Assembly (NCBI RefSeq): GCF_004027225.2
Contig: NC_044282.2
Span: forward strand, 75,588,287 to 75,652,286
Reading direction: 5' to 3'
Length of the DNA stretch: 64,000 bases
From: Strigops habroptila
Lineage: Eukaryota; Chordata; Aves; Psittaciformes; Psittacidae
Within the stretch, counting starts at the first letter, position 1. Each line of letters opens with the position of its first letter. Shown here piece after piece: positions 22,788-35,100 of this stretch. A model generated the notes under the pieces. The model made no database searches. It was not told where the DNA came from and saw only the letters and a program-made list of their open reading frames with translations. The translations under genes were made by a program, and so were the position numbers.

Positions 22788-23345
22788 TCCCTGTGTGTCC
22801 GTCCGTCCGTCCGCACCCCCCGCCCCGCCACCGCTCTCCGGGACCGGCCCCTCCCGGCGCTGCGGGGAGCCCCGACGGCCGCCCCGGGCCCGTCCCCGGT
22901 CTCCCCCGGCCTCGCTGCGGCTGTTTTTTGAGACTCTCCGGGGTTTTGGAGACTCGGGCCCGCAGATGGGGCGGGCGGGCGGGGGGGGCCCCACGGGTGG
23001 GTCCGGTGCTGCGGGCGTGAGGCTGCGCCGTTACTTGCGTGTGTGAGTGTCTGCGGGTGTGTGTGCGGGTGTGAACGCGTGTTCGTGCCTCCGTGTCCGT
23101 CCCGGTGTGCGCGGCCCGGGAGACCCGCCCCGACGGGGCGTCCGGTCGGCGGGGGGAAGGAGGGACCGGGGAGCTCGGGGGGGGAACCGGGGAGGACCCG
23201 AGGGGGCCCGGGGAGCTGCGGGGCTCTGCTCCCGGCCCGGCCCCGCTCCCCGGGCAGCGGCAGCCCAAAGCGGGACGCCCCCGGTGCGTGCACACCTTGG
23301 CAGAGCCCGCGAACGCGAACAATAAATTTTCTGAAGTGCAACTTA
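22788..23345 (+). other. NKX2-4: NKX2-4 3' UTR
   Basis: Runs from the TAA stop to a poly(A) signal at 23321. It opens with a GTCC tandem run near 22797-22812 and has a GT-rich stretch at 23037-23080. The end point is inferred from the signal, not from transcript data. Confidence 0.6.
23321..23326 (+). terminator. NKX2-4: Poly(A) signal AATAAA for NKX2-4
   Basis: Canonical AATAAA, 534 bases after the stop codon. It is followed at about 40 bases by a GT-rich TTTGTGAGGGTG stretch typical of downstream cleavage elements. A second AATAAA near 23914 after a T-rich tract is an alternative. Confidence 0.65.
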
Positions 23346-25630
23346 TCTCGGCAGAATTAATTTGTGAGGGTGCTCCCCCCCCGAAGCGCGATTCCAATGG
23401 GATGTGAGCGAAGGGGAATTGACCGGTACCGGCGGGACGAGCCGTGGCTGCCCTTCGGAGGACGGGCAGCGGCCGGAGCAGGCAAATAACCCGAGCCCGG
23501 GCCCGGCAGCGTCGGAGGGCGCCCGGCGGAGGAGCCCCCGCCCGCCGGTGCTCGGGTTTAAGGGGGAAAAACGTTTTTATCGTTGTTGTTATTAATTATT
23601 GCTCAGCGAGTGATTGCTCAGCGAGCACCGTGGGGACGGTGCAGCCGCTGCGGCCCCCGGCGCTCCGCTGAGCTTCCGACGAGCTGCAGAGACCCCGGGG
23701 AGCCCGCGGGGCTGGAGCCGCGATTCCCGGGGCCGGGCGCCGCCGGGCGGGAGGAGGAACGGCGGGGAGCGTTGGGACGACTCGGGCGGCGGGGTCGGTC
23801 CCGTCGCCCCTTCCCCCGGGAATCCGGCGCACGGGGAACGGGAAACGCCGCTCGGAAGTTTCCGGCTTTTTTTTTTGTTTTATTTTTTCCTTTTATTTTT
23901 TTTTTTTTTTAACAATAAAGGAAATCTCGTTCTCAAGAGCTGCCGTTTCCTTCCCGGTGCGCGGACGGGCGCGGTTTGGCCGCCCCTGGACATCCCCAAA
24001 AACCCCGCTTTTCCTCCCCTCTCTCAGCCGCCGAGGGGGTTTCGTCCCTGGGGGGGACCCGCTGCTCCCCGGCCCCGCCGGGGCTCCCCAGGGGCGGCCG
24101 CGCCGCTCCCGGAACGATTCTGGGTCGGAAAACGGGGATTTCAGCCTTTGCGAGCCCGCGGAGCGGGTCCCGGCCCCTTCCCAAGGACCATCCCGGGGGC
24201 TGGGAGGGGAAGGGGGGATCCCCACCGGTGCCCACCCAGGGCCGCTCCCTCGGGGGACCCCCGCGGCTCCGCGCTCACCCGGAGCGTTTCTCCCTGCTGG
24301 TTCCCACACCAGGCGGCTTGCGGGAGGCTTTTGGGGATGTCCCTCAAAAAGGGGATGGGTCTGAGCCCGGTGGGGTGGGTGAGGCCCCCCCCCCCTCCCA
24401 CCCCACTAAAGCAAAGGGGATGGCATCAGGCTCCAGCTTGGAAAACATTTGGGTGTGGAGGTAGAGCAGGGTCAGGACTGCCACCAGGATACTGGCCACA
24501 AGGGCCGTCCCCAGTGCCCCGGGAGCGCTGGGATGCAAAGGCAGCCGGAGCAGGGATGATGCTGCCCTATGGTCAGGCCCTGCATCCCATCCGTGTGCCG
24601 TGGAGCAGAGGAACCACAGACCCTGGCCAAACGCTTTGCTCTGAGCATCGCCCCAAAGGTCTGGGCAGGCTCCACATCTCTCAGGGCCGAGGTGCCAGCT
24701 CGGAGGCTTGCAGGCAAGGGGTGAAGAGCTGGACAAAGAGGAACCCCATATGGACAACCCCTTCCCATAGCAGCCCCCCAGAACCTTTATCCAACTCTGT
24801 TTCCATACCCCCAAACACAAGGAACAAGGGACAAATGCCCCCCAGCCCCCGGGTCCGTCCTGCTTCCTCCAGCCCCGCACTCAACCATCGTATCTACATG
24901 AACATTCGCATTTGCTGCTGGTTTCATCCTGCTCGAAAAAGCAAAATGACTTTTTTGAGACGCAAACATCCTCCTGGCCGAGGGCTGCTGCGCTCCCAGC
25001 TCCGGGCAGGATGGAACTCTTTGCATTACAATGAAAGATTCCGCTCCACCCTCAGTCACTCGAAAATAATGAACCCGGTTTCACCATTTCTTCCTCCCAA
25101 GGTTACGTTGGTCCTGTCTTTTTCCTCATTGCTGGTGATTAACATCTGGGCCCTCGAAGGACGGGGCAGGAAAACCACTCCAGAGCTTGGGAGCTCACTG
25201 ATTTATATGGTATATAGGTTCAGCAGCACAAGGGAAAGATGTTACAGTGGCATTAACGCTGCTTGTTTAACGCCCATGATTCTGGTTTTGGGTTAAACAA
25301 GGGTTTAAAATGCTGTTGCAATTGTTTTGCAATAAATTACTATAAATGTGTGCAGGCAGGTACAGAGAACAGATACAGAGACGTCGTGGAGGGGGCTGGA
25401 AATGAACCACTCACTCCTGCTCCCAGTTTCAAAAGCCACTTTATAAAGCAAATAAAAATATGCACTGATTTGGTACAGTCACACGGAACCCCTACAAAGA
25501 GTGCTAAAAACAAATGGGAACGCTGGCCTGTGCAGCTCCTTTAAATCACATACCAACCCAGCCCAATCCACCCCCCCTGCTCCCTTCTGGTACAGTAACA
25601 AAGTCAGAACCAGGCACAAGGTGTAAAAGT
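23346..25630. other. Convergent spacer between NKX2-4 and XRN2 3' ends
   Basis: No supported gene. It begins GC-rich, has a T-rich tract at 23868-23912, and becomes AT-moderate after 24.9 kb. A 560-codon plus-strand open frame at 23614-25296 shows no domain and translates the T-rich tract into a Phe run, so it is not called. A SOX-POU type motif lies at 25020-25033. Confidence 0.55.
25020..25033. promoter_or_regulatory. SOX-POU composite motif
   Basis: TTTGCATTACAATG is the reverse complement of CATTGTAATGCAAA, a SOX half-site CATTGT joined directly to an octamer-type ATGCAAA. As I recall it, the same core occurs in the mouse Nanog promoter element. It lies between the two gene ends, within reach of NKX2-4. 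Function is inferred. Confidence 0.45.
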
Positions 25631-25638
25631 TGAAATGT

Positions 25639-25644
25639 TTTACT
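25639..25644 (-). terminator. XRN2: Candidate variant poly(A) signal AGTAAA for XRN2
   Basis: The plus strand reads TTTACT, giving AGTAAA in XRN2 orientation, 473 bases after the stop codon. A U/GU-rich stretch follows (TTGTGCCTGGTTCTGAC). I saw no AATAAA on the minus strand between 25.6 and 26.1 kb. The next minus-strand AATAAA is near 23.88 kb. Confidence 0.4.
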
Positions 25645-26116
25645 TCAAAGTCCCCCCCACAAAAAAATCTCCTCTCTCTGTGAGACATTCAAGGAAGCAT
25701 CTGACAAGGAACAGCGGTGTCCAAGCACCTAATCCCATCCCGTTTCTAGGTGCTCCGTACCACCCCGGGGCTGTTTTCAGGCTCCCGTGTGTGCAGCCAA
25801 GGATGGCAGGAGCTGAGGGTGACACAGCGGGATGGGGATAAGGAACTCCCACCTCCTCAAACATCTCACAGGCAGAGCAAGTTCAGGGTACTCGTACTCC
25901 GCAACCCGCTATTCCCAAGCGACACATCCCCCACAAAGGAAAATCATCATCAGTTGGGTACGAAATGTGCACATTTAAACAAGTATCAGAGTTTAAAAAC
26001 TACAGGGATGGTTCTTCAGGATTCTCTCTCTTTTTTTTCCCCCCTTCCCCAAATAATAAAAGAACAGAACAAAAAGCCTGGACATTTTCTGTGATTAAAA
26101 AGGAAGTCGCCAGGAG
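25640..26116 (-). other. XRN2: XRN2 3' UTR
   Basis: Sequence after the TAG stop at 26117-26119, in XRN2 orientation, down to the candidate poly(A) signal. No open frame with conservation and no CR1. The length of about 0.5 kb is plausible for this gene, but the end is inferred. Confidence 0.45.
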
Positions 26117-26179
26117 CTAATTCCAGCTGTATCTTCCCGAGGGAGGCGGCAGCGGGTAGGGCCTCCCGGGGCCATAGGC
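26117..26179 (-). CDS. XRN2: XRN2 last coding exon
   Basis: Encodes [20 protein letters not shown] followed by TAG. The [11 protein letters not shown] terminus is the conserved end of vertebrate XRN2, which secures the 3' boundary of the gene. Acceptor GCTTGCAG. Confidence 0.95.
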   Translation of the reverse strand, partial: AYGPGRPYPLPPPSGRYSWN

Positions 26180-29100
26180 CTGCAAGCAAACAAACAAAAG
26201 CAAGCATTTATTTTTTGGATTAACATGGTGGTAAACAAGGCCCACGGAGCACCGGCCCACACAAGTGACACAATAAACCCCTGCACGGGAAGGTGCCGAA
26301 CGCTCCCAACGGGAGCGCTCCCCTGGAAGGACAAGCTTGGACTTCCCCGAGCACAGAAACCAGTTAACGCCATGTAAATTCACACACACACGCACACACA
26401 TATATATATACACACACACAGATATCCCCATGCTCCCTCTTGAAGGGCAGATTTGAAATGAAATTCTCCAATTCCTACAGAAAACGTGGCTTTGCTCCAC
26501 GCACTCTTTATGCTTTACACAGAGCAAGGATGCAAATGGCACGTTGTGGATTACAGCATCGCTGACATTCAGGATTCCCAACAGTCAGCGGCATTTTTTA
26601 GAGGGAAAAAAAATCCCTCAAGTGCCACCTTTCTGTTCTAATTGTGAGCAATGTGAAGCTAAAGCAAGGCAGACATTTTTACAAATAGGTATTTTAAGGA
26701 AAGATAGAATTAATTGTTACAGAAGGAGCATTTTCCAGCACTCATCAGGTGAAACGATAGGTGAAAAATGCCGAAATCCCACCCTGGAAATCGCTCCCCA
26801 TGTGTTTTTGTATTTAAATTCAGACGAGGCATTCTGTACATCGAATCCAGGGACAGATTTCATCAAGTCCCTTTGAAACATTTAAAATCGTTGCAAAACC
26901 TGATGCACTGCAGAAAGCTCATTAAATGGATGCACGAACAGCAGCGATGGGGCTTTCTTTGTGTCCTCCCTGCAGTTTTTTTGGCGTTTAGGGAAGAGGG
27001 GCTTCCTTTCATTCCTGCTAAAGGGAAATCCATCCTTACCCTGTCCGACGGGGGCTTGGGGATAAGCAGGGAAACTGGAGCGGTTCGCTTCAGCCTGCTC
27101 CAGACAGAAGCACATGTGGTGCACCCAAAAGCACTGTGTGGAATACGCTGCTTCTACCATCAGGAAGGTTTTATCTTTGTTTTCAGGTTCGCTTGTGATC
27201 AGTTTAAATAGGAAATAAGCTCAAACCCCTTCCAGTTCCACACAAGCCCAGCGCGGAAGCACAATCCAGCTGCACAGGGCATTTATCTGGCCCATCAGTT
27301 GTTGCTACAGACTAAAATCAAAATGTCAAACACCTGCACAACACCATCAAGTTTATTCTTTAGGTTTTGTGGGGGAGCTGGAGGCCGCCAGCAAACCCCC
27401 TTCACCAGAGAGCAACCCATATCCATGGCAGTTGCATTAATTTCGTAAGCACTTTGTAGCAGCGCGTTTATTAACCTCTTCAGACCATGTTCTGTACGCT
27501 GTAAAAAAAGAATTCAGAGGTGAAAGGGACCAAAGATAATTATTTATGCTGCTACGTGTCACCACTTCCACTTGAATCCCTTTTCAAGGCTTTAAAGCTT
27601 TGAAACGTACAGGCAGCAATGCTAGATTCAATTATTGGGTTTGCACCCAAAACCCTTTAAGGGAGCTTCTAATTCTCCTGCAGCGCTGCCGGCCCGGGGG
27701 AAATAATGACATGACAGTTCATTTAAAAACAACATCAAAAAGGAGAGAAAAAAGGCAACAAAAAAATAAGGGAAATAAAACCCAGTTGGAAAACAACAGA
27801 AATGCAAAGGGGAATTTTAAGGAAGAGAATTTACTTGAGCCGAGAGATTTGTCCTTAATATCCACATTCACAGACATGATGGTTAAAGCTGTGGTCCCCA
27901 CCCAGATTTAACTTCATTTCATGATGCAGCGGATGTGTCCCGTGCTAGTGACAGGTGAATTATGTTTTGGACACGACTGCAATATTACCAAAAGCCTCCT
28001 ATTCAATCATTTAGGTTGCAAATAGCCAGAGAACAGCAAGGGCTGAGGTTTTCCATCACTGCCAGGCTGCAGACATCCACGATGCTCCGAGACGCCGTGG
28101 TTAGGAGACAGCTTTCCCCTTGTGAACTAAGAGGGGTGCCCTCCCCGAGCCCACACTGCAAACATCCTTGGCAGACAATTCCTGTTTTCCTTTGTGATTC
28201 CAGCTGTAGCTGCTACACACAAAGATTTAAGGTCGGGAATGAACTAGTTTGAGGACTGATTCCCTTTGCAAATACACCCACCTACGCTACCAGGATAAAG
28301 GGTAGAGCAGAGAATAGTGCAGCACACAGACTTTTTCAAGTGTCTATTTTCCAGCCCTAATTAAATACCACCCAGACTCCACCAGCATCAAAATCCTCTG
28401 CTGATTTTCCTCCATCATTACAGCAGCCCCTGTTATGGGTTAGTGCAATTATGCATTTTATTCCTCGAGTGTTTTGGGTAAACCTGTGTAACACAGAATG
28501 AAAGGGTTTTGAATCATAGAATAGTTTGGATTGAAAGGGACTTTCAAAGGTCATTGAAAACTGATCCCATCAATATACCTCATCCAAATTTGAAATATAC
28601 TTTAAAAAAACCCTCTGGGGACTAGTTGGGCAGCACAGAAAGGATTCAAGTCTCACCATTAAGCCTAATGTGGTCATAACCCACACTGCCTTGTTTTGCT
28701 TATAGCCAAAACCACCTCTGGAAGGATTTCTGCTGCTAATGCCTCCCTGCTCTCCTTGGAACAAGCATGCACAGTGGTATACTGGTCTCTTTTCCTCCCG
28801 TTTCTTGCTGCAACACCAACCTGACAACTGAACGAGCCATAGACAATCCATACTCCAGTCTTAAAAGCCTCCTCTGCACTAAAGATGCTCCAGGGCAGGA
28901 GCTGCGGGGAGAGGGGAACCTCACTGCTGCTAAAAGGGCTCAGCTGAACAAGAGTTTCCGAGCTGGGAGCGCTGGGCAGGCTGCTGGCTGCCACAGAGCC
29001 TTTCAGCAGCACCGAGCACCCCTGCACCCGCGCACAATGCTGGGGATGGTGCTAGCGGCTCCCGGGCTGCTTCTGCTGGGCTTGGGGCCTGACGAGCTCA

Positions 29101-32100
29101 ACCACAGAGATGTGCTCTGCAAAATCCTTCCTCAGCAAAGGCCAGAGGCTCTTCTCTCACAAACCTGGTTTGACAGTGCTTGTTTTTATTGTAATAGCTG
29201 CCTCAAACCCCCTACCATAACGTCGTCACTGCGCAGCAGTGGTTGTGATACAGTGCTACCTGAGACTCCCAACCAGAACAGGAAAGACATAAAGCAGACA
29301 AAGAATCAGAGAAGTGGTAAAAACACAACAAGACTTCCACATGTGCTGTATGACATTAGTATTTAAATGGACTGTACCTGCAGGCCCTGCTGTCTAAGCG
29401 AAGGACACGGGGATCTCACCCAATGCACACACGGCAGGACAGAACTTAAACCCACATGAATGTAACTATGTGCCGCCAATGGCATAGAGAAACACCCCAG
29501 AAACCAAGCACCACATTTGAGTGTGGCGCTGCACTTTGTAACGCAGATTCCTGTGTACTGGGGAGATGGGCAGACTGGGAAGAAGAAAAACAGAGAGTGT
29601 AGACTAAAAAGTGCCTTGTCTTGAGCTAAGATGTAGCTGAACCAGGTGCCAACAGAAGGCAAATTTCAAACAGTTTGTGCTTTAGTTTCCACAAAAAGGA
29701 TTAGGAAATAGTGTTACCAAGCAGCTGAGTGCTCTTCCTCCTCTTTCCCCATTACTGGACAGCAACCTTTCCACCACTGAGTGGTAGTTCTGACTTACAC
29801 AAAGAGCAGCAGAACTTAATGTTTAATACAGATACCCGAGATTTATTTTAAACTGGTACACAGCATTGTAAATACTCACATTTCTAGTACAAGAGTATAT
29901 GCAGATTATGCTTTTACCGGGAACACACACAATCACATAAGCAGAATCATCTGCTGCCTTCAAGAAGTGTTTTCATTCTGTGGCATTTTCATAAACTGAT
30001 GGCATTCTTGGAATTTTGGATGAGGTTCTCCTACCACGTTCACTTGCTTTCCTTTAACCACACAAAGCTATTTTCACAGGTACTTTCACAGACATGCTTA
30101 TTTCTCTGGCTACCAGAATCTGACATTCGCATTTGAGAGAAACCCAATAAGCATTTGAGGGGAAAAATTAAGGAAGTTGTAAGAATCTACATTTTAAACA
30201 CACTGTGGAGAAACCCTCCTATCCCTGAATGTGCAATGGATGGATTTCCCTACAGAAAAGAAAGACTCTGATTGAAATACTTGCCTTCCCATGATGTTTT
30301 CTCAGGCTATAAGAGGTGTGTGACTTGGTTGGGTGTTTGATCTACTTGTACTGAAAAGCACTGGTGGCTCAGTGATGACATGAGCCTCTTGCAGGGATAC
30401 ATGTGGAGGGGCTGGACACAGCTGGGAAGTTACCTGTGAGCTTTCACTGGCTCCTGGGCTAAAACCAGCTTGGGAATGGCCACCTATCCCCCAGTCACTC
30501 TCCACAGCCACACACAATGGAAGCCTTACTCAGGAGGAGAACACCACGTGCAGAACGGGACAAGGCTTTCCTACCTGTCTGCCCCTGTCCATGCGATCTT
30601 CAGGTCTCTGTGGGTAGCCCATGGGTCCGCCCAGCCCCTGGTACTGGCTCGGCTGGTACTGGTTTTGGGATTGCAGCATGCGGTTCCAGGCAAGGAGAGG
30701 AGCAGCCCCAGCAGTTCTGTGCAGGGAGGAAACGCACTGTGTGAGCTCAGCTCCTAGAGAGAGTTTCACGCCACAAACCCCAGATTTCTACAGTCTCAGA
30801 CAATAAATGATTTGTCTCAGAGCTAAGCACTGTCACACCCAGCTATGCCTGCAGTGGTACTGCAGACAGCCAAGCTGCTGGGGATAAATCAGGGAGGGGG
30901 GAATATCTTCCAAGATTCTCCTACTGAAAGGCTACTCTTGCTTACGGCTTCCTCCATCCAGTTTAAATGCCTCAGACCCAGGTACTACCACACACAGCAA
31001 ATTCAATTTTACAAGTCAGAGATTGTTCAAATTCCCTGGAAGGATTTTGTCCATCTTTTTACTTTTTTTAAGGGCAAATTTGCCGGTTCATCCACACTGC
31101 TCCTGAGCGTGGATTAAACCCCAGAGCTCACCACGTTTGCTGAACGTAACACACCATCCAGAGAGTAAACATGTGCGATCCAGGAGAATGAGGCTTTCTT
31201 TTCTAAATGTCCAGACTCTTTCTGGGAGTCCATTCTTTCTAGTTAATTGCAGGTTGCAAATGAATTCTTACTGCGAGTATTCTGAATCTAGGGTAGGGGC
31301 CTTGGCTGCTTTTTCCCATCCATTATTCTGCTCAATATGTCAGAAGGTCTGATCGGGAAGAAACCTTTTCAAGTTCTATTGATGCCGTTTTCAATTGACC
31401 ACGGTGACCTAGCAACATAAGCACTAATTGGCATGGACTGACTGACATTTGGTGTACAGTTTATATGGGAACGCAAATTCAACATCCATTATAAGCTAGT
31501 TTGCCACCCTAGATTACTGACAGCAAGAAATGTTTTAATTGCCCTCAAGTACCTATTCTAACATTACAATTATAAAGCAACAGGTATAATACAGCAAATC
31601 ATTGTTTGATTTAAAATATTTGGAAAAATGATATAGGCATGATATAGTCTTTAAAGCTGAGTGTGGGTAAGGGCACAATTCCTCGCAGAATTCACGTTTT
31701 GCAGCACTATCTATTGTTGTAAAGGGAAAAACACTGGATAGTGGAGCCAGTTAATCTCTCCTGACCCCTGCTTAAGAGGGAGTCAGCTGAGCAGTGTGCG
31801 GCCAGCATGCCGGGAGGCAGGAATAGCAGAGAGCATGAGCACTGTGGTTTGTATTTACCTGCTGCTCCGCTGAACTGAGTTACTCTGTGTGTCTGCAAAG
31901 AGCTTCTGCTTACATTTGCTGCATTAAACTGGCAGGACTTCCACCCTGGAGGAGTCATCCCTACCCAGAGGCTGATCTGTTCTTTCAAGCACACATGAGG
32001 TTGAGGGAGCAGGTTTGACTTTCCTGCCCGAGGGAGGGTTCACAGCCAGCTCTACAAACTGAGCTCTGAGCAACTGCGGAAGCGATGCTGGGAGAAGGAG

Positions 32101-35100
32101 GACTTTTAAACACGTTTCACCACCAGGAGCAGAGGCAAAGTTGGAATCAAGGCAGGTACAGATGAAAATGAATGAAAACAGGCATTTGGACCTGAAGGCT
32201 TTCTGGTTTTGGATGCAAATTGATTTTGGTTTCACACTCAGCTGCTCCACCTGGTCAGATTAAGACCTACCTGAATTTTAGGAAGGCAAAGGAAATTCGT
32301 ACCGTCTCTAGAAACAAAACAGCTCGATTCCTGCTTATAAAGTACAAGTCTTACCTGGTAAACATGCAACTGGTAAATACAATGTGCAATACAAGTAGTA
32401 AAAATGAACAGGCACAAAAGCTAAGTGGCAACACTGAACAGTCAGGCTTTATTTTTAGCCTCAGAGGCATGTCCAGAAATGCACAATGGTATCTGAATCA
32501 TTCATTAGGAGGAGCAGCACTGTGTTTAAAGTTAACAGCACATTACACCTCCAGGGACTAAACACTCAAACCCAGTATTTTAAGAATGATCTTTTTGATT
32601 AAGTGTTTTGAGCACTAACTTCTTTTCCTCCCATTATTCCTAGAAAACGTCAGACTCCCCAGGATGAATACACTGCTCAGCCTTAAGGAAAACTACAGGG
32701 AATCACCTATGTGGCTCCAGCTCTTGGACTTCGCTGTCTCTACAACTTTGCTAACGTGCTTCTGACAAACACCCTCATTTGACATTCATTCGACATCAAT
32801 ATGTATTTGGCACAGAGTTTAAACTTCTTATTAAAGTGCTGCTTAGTGAAAAGTTGGGATATTTAACAAATTAAACACATTAACACCAATATCACTATTA
32901 TGTTGGGACATTTTTTGCTTCAAGGCCACACGTGCAAAAGAGTAAAACTGGTGATTTTCAGTTAGAACCAGCACATATTCTCTCTATCAGGGACTGCACC
33001 TCTTCATCAGGGACTGGAGCGATAGGACAAGGGGTGATGGCTTCAAACTGAAACAGGGAAAGTTCAGGTTGGATCTAAGGCAGAAGCTCTTCCCTGTGAG
33101 GGTGCTGAGGCGCTGGCACAGACTTTTCCCAGAGAAGCTGTGGCTGCCCCATCCCTGGCAGTGTTCAAGGCCAGGTTGGACACAGGGGCTTGGAGCAACC
33201 TGCTCTAGTGGAAGGTGTCCCTGCCCGTGGCAGGGGCTTGGAGCTGGATGAGCTTTAAGGTCCCTTCCAACACAAACCAGTCTGGGGTTCTATGATTCTA
33301 ATTCAGTGTGCAGCAGGTAAAATAAAATTGGTGCCTCACCGCTCTCACAGGGAAGCACTTCTTCGTTATATCTAACCTAAATCTCCCTGTTTCAGTTTGA
33401 ACCCATTACCCCTGGTTCTATCATTACAGTCTCTCTCCAGCATCCTTGTAGCCCCCTTCAGACACTGGAAGCTGCTCTGAGGTCTCCATGCAGCTTCTCT
33501 TCTCCAGGCGGAACAGCCCCAATGTTCTCAGCCTGTAATTGCACCACTAAATTTAAAAGTAAGAAATCTTATGCAGCAGACAAGATCATCTGGATTGTGA
33601 AGAAGCAGCTTTACACTCCTGGGTTTTTATCACCTGTGAAGCAAAGGCTAGTTTAGCCCCCACTGCAGTGCTCCACCCCTGAAACAGCACAAAGGCTCAA
33701 AGCTCTCCCGGCAAGGACAGGGCTTCTCGCTTATCCCTTGCCTGATGTCACAAATCAAGGACACCACAGCCTCCTGCCAACCCGCTTCACCTGAGGAGGC
33801 TGGAGTACGGGCTGGCCTCTCCCTCAGTTACTTTCTTCCCGGGAGCAGAGGTGGTGGAAAACAGAAATTCCTCGCTGCTCCGGGGCACCTGCAGCCGCAG
33901 CAGCAAGCGGGGACAGCCTTGGGGGTACCCACATGGGAAAGCAGCAGCTCCCAGGGAATTAACTGGGAAGCTGAAAACGTCTCAGGGGATTGGTTCAAGA
34001 GGCTCAGCCGTTTCTCCTGCACCAAGCCTGTCTATCCTCATGTTTAAACTTTTGCTTAAGTCTCTGTGCTTGTCTCTGTACAGCAACTAACCCAACATCA
34101 GCCCTAAGCATCTGTTTGATTTGAAGCCCAAATCAAATAGATGCTTAGAGCTGATGTTGAGTGAGTTACATTTGTTTCCTAAATCAAACACGTTCCAAGA
34201 ATGTGGCAGAATTACTCATCCCCAGCACCAAAACTGGCAAGTTAGGGATTGTCATAAACTATTAAAGGTGTAACAAAGCACAATCAGGGAGCAAGTGTGC
34301 TGCTGTCACTCGAAAGCTAGCACAGCATTCTCCAAGCTTCTCCAAGGCTTGTTTTCTAGGTGATGATGACACATCTTCAGTTTAAAGTCACCTCAGGGGA
34401 CACCAGTTTTCTCCTCAAGTTTGGGAGCTGAATAGCGAGGTCAATACCACAGCACTAGAAGCAGATGGAATCACAAACACCGTCTGCAAAAATGCTCCAA
34501 AGTACTTGGGCAGTGTGTGGTCACCTCTAAAAATATTAGCACGAGCCAAGCACAGTAACCTTAGCACAGGATTCAGATGAGAGGGACAGTCAATTACTAC
34601 AATGGTAATAAAAATGTGCGTTTTGAGTGAGAAACAAACAATTTCTGGCTTTACATGTGAATTGTAAATTGTACATGTGAATTCCACTCTGCAAAACCCA
34701 GCAGCCTGTTACACGACAGCAGTATAGCCCTGCTGAAGTAATGACAAGTTACAGACCTGCAGCAGTACTTCACAAAACAGTACTCTGTAAATTGGATTTA
34801 ATTAAGGTGTGGGAACAGCAATTCCCATGGACAAAGTAACATTAAAGTCTGTAATGCACAATTCACTTATAATGCAATATTCCACGTTGATGTGGCACAG
34901 GGGAAGGGAGCCAGACGTGTTTCAATAGGGATCAAAATGGTTGCCATGGAAAGTGTGATTGTGGAGAGCTCAATAAATTCTCCCAAAGCTCATATTTTCA
35001 ATGGTTAAAGCTTGCAAATAAACCCATGGAAAAAAAAAAATGTTGTGCCTCAGAGCAGAAACTTCAAAGATCTCACATTCACTCTCATTCCTCCACAAAC

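Larger units (their letters stand above)
20300..24330. promoter_or_regulatory. CpG island spanning NKX2-4
   Basis: About 4 kb of very GC-rich sequence with abundant CpG begins near 20.3 kb, covers both NKX2-4 exons and its 3' UTR, and fades near 24.3 kb. Extended CpG islands covering whole genes are typical of Polycomb-regulated developmental transcription factors. The many long open frames here in all six frames are caused by GC bias. Confidence 0.8.
26180..30574 (-). other. XRN2: XRN2 terminal intron, 4.4 kb
   Basis: No exon found. It holds a CA/TA microsatellite (26382-26424), a short CR1 piece (28512-28570) and A-rich unique sequence around 27.7 kb. The large repeat-poor part at 26.5-27.6 kb could hold regulatory DNA for the neighbouring NKX2-4. 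Confidence 0.6.

Noticed and set aside
22046..23020. 324-codon frame overlapping NKX2-4 out of frame, and its 281-codon antisense partner
   Set aside because: Shadows of the GC-rich homeobox exon; the NKX2-4 frame alone carries family motifs.
33069..33251. Open frames inside CR1 copies, translated as [15 protein letters not shown] and similar
   Set aside because: They are translations of CR1 3' ends, recurring at 2550, 42846 and 46927, not genes.
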